6,067 bases of DNA from Alphaproteobacteria bacterium (GTDB lineage Bacteria; Pseudomonadota; Alphaproteobacteria; CAAHEQ01; UBA3637): assembly GCA_017555325.1 (NCBI GenBank), contig JAFZGR010000235.1, forward strand, positions 1 through 6,067, read 5' to 3'. The position numbers and the translations under genes were made by a program. This document shows positions 5,179 to 6,067 of the stretch, in pieces (positions within the stretch are counted from its first letter, which is position 1; the number at the start of each line of letters is the position of its first letter). Under the pieces are notes generated by a model, which saw only the letters and a program-made list of their open reading frames with translations, ran no database searches and had not been told where the DNA came from.

Positions 5179-5997
5179 TTACCACCGAGGAATGTTGTTA
5201 TCCGTCCAAGACGGGGTTGGTTGTTGGTAAGTGCTTTGAGGGGCGCTGTAAGATATCGTTGACGTATTTTGCATTTGAATGTAGCCTTGAGATTCATACA
5301 TCATGATGCAGTTTGTATCGCCGAATGAACATTTTACCAAATCACGATTTGTCGGATGTTGTAAAATGATGTCACCCATTGGAACGGTTGGTTGCTGAAT
5401 GGCTTGTTGAACCATTGTTGGTAATTGCATAACCGGTGTTTCGTACACTACCTCAGTTTGAACCATTTGTGTCGGCATCGTCATTGTCGGAGCCGGCATC
5501 GTCACCGTCATTGTTTGAGCCGGTGTTTGAAGAGGCATTGTTGGCATTTGCATATGGGGTACAACCGGAACGTTTTGCATTGTTTGTGTTTGCATATTCA
5601 TCACATTACCGCCCATTTGTGTGGCCAATTTGGGACCGCAAATCACATGTTGTCCGCAACCGGCAGAGGCTTGTTCAGTAATCGTTGACGTTGTTGTGTA
5701 TGCAATTTGAGGCTTTGTCGTGTAAGTGCCGGCATAGTACGTCGGTGCCGGTTGAGCGCAAGCAGAACAGGTTGGTTGAGTGGATTGAACCGAAATTGTT
5801 GCAGGGGATTGTTGTGTCGGTTGAGATGTCACAACACCCTGTGTCGATGCAGTTGCAGTTGTTTCAGCAACAGCAGGCATTTCCTTAATTTCTTCAGATA
5901 CAACCGGACGAGATGTTTCACGAATGATTGTATATTCTTTTGTCACAGGAACACAACCGGCAACAAGAGCAACAGATAAAAGCCATAAATGTTTCAT
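5179..5997 (-). CDS. Gln/Thr/Met/Pro-rich lipoprotein of unknown function
   Basis: 272 residues. The N-terminus MKHLWLLSVALVAGC is a lipoprotein signal with lipobox L-V-A-G-C and lipidated C15. Most of the mature chain is low in complexity. Residues 45-110 are Thr/Gln/Ser-rich. Residues 131-205 consist of irregular Met-Pro-Thr-Gln repeats (TMPLQTPAQTMTVTMPAPTM and similar) and look disordered. Paired cysteines occur at 77/80, 114/120 and 223/230. A short more ordered end (about 208-240, GDIILQHPTNRDLVKCSFGD) could be the functional part. The start is supported by AAGGGA seven bases upstream and a TATACT -10 candidate at 6036-6041. It is first in the run with comM and the PAS protein. I do not recognise the family; a periplasmic spacer or envelope-anchoring role is only a guess. 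Confidence 0.8.
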   Translation of the reverse strand: MKHLWLLSVALVAGCVPVTKEYTIIRETSRPVVSEEIKEMPAVAETTATASTQGVVTSQPTQQSPATISVQSTQPTCSACAQPAPTYYAGTYTTKPQIAYTTTSTITEQASAGCGQHVICGPKLATQMGGNVMNMQTQTMQNVPVVPHMQMPTMPLQTPAQTMTVTMPAPTMTMPTQMVQTEVVYETPVMQLPTMVQQAIQQPTVPMGDIILQHPTNRDLVKCSFGDTNCIMMYESQGYIQMQNTSTISYSAPQSTYQQPTPSWTDNNIPRW

Positions 5998-6035
5998 ACT
6001 TATTTCCCTTTGTTTTTTTTACATAAGATGTACTC

Positions 6036-6064
6036 AGTATAGCAAAAAAAAATATAAAATAAAA
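6036..6064 (-). promoter_or_regulatory. Candidate promoter of the lipoprotein-comM-PAS run
   Basis: On the minus strand TATACT (6041-6036) is a strong -10 box. The hexamer 17 bases upstream (TTTTAT, 6064-6059) is a poor -35 within an A/T tract. Transcription would start near 6029, about 30 bases before the start codon at 5997. Confidence 0.45.
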
Positions 6065-6067
6065 GGG

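Noticed and set aside
5425..5979. Several plus-strand open frames opposite the 5' half of the lipoprotein gene
   Set aside because: They are a by-product of the Gln/Thr/Met-rich codon repeats on the minus strand; the minus frame has a lipobox, start signals and a coupled stop.

Overview
The window looks like a chromosomal segment of a low-GC, probably host-associated alphaproteobacterium. That placement is tentative. It rests on an alphaproteobacterial-looking tRNA-Gly(GCC), a ComM/YifB protein, a prepilin motif of the type GRSMVEMLG, alphaproteobacterial-style PAS protein architecture, and palindromic repeat elements inside a reading frame that resemble those of Rickettsiales-like genomes. 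No database search was possible.

Layout. At the left edge (1-115, minus) is the start of a small lipoprotein gene with its own promoter. It diverges from a single tRNA-Gly(GCC) gene (360-434, plus) that has a promoter and a clear intrinsic terminator. Bases 470-830 hold no gene. About 250 of them contain several complementary segments and look like a structured RNA of unknown class, possibly an orphan OMEGA/HEARO-type RNA.

The rest is on the minus strand. Reading in the direction of transcription from the right edge, there is a tightly packed three-gene run: a Gln/Thr/Met-rich lipoprotein (5997-5179), comM (5178-3667), and a membrane-anchored PAS-like protein (3667-2573) that appears to lack a kinase domain. 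The stop and start codons abut or overlap, so the three are probably translated in a coupled way. After a 280-base gap with its own promoter-like sequence comes a large prepilin-like protein (2257-878). It carries a cysteine-rich stalk and a C-type-lectin-like C-terminus, and ends at an intrinsic terminator.

The most unusual item is the gap upstream of the prepilin gene. On the minus strand it folds into a rod of about 33 base pairs with three apical hairpins. It ends in an intrinsic terminator only 22 bases before the prepilin start codon. Three mutually exclusive pairings involve the terminator arms, which suggests transcription attenuation of the pilin gene (inference).

How the genes work together: ComM is a branch-migration helicase of natural transformation in characterised bacteria. 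The pilin-like protein is probably surface-exposed or part of a pseudopilus. The two lipoproteins and the PAS protein are envelope proteins without an assignable function. A shared role in surface appendages or DNA uptake is possible but is not shown by the sequence.
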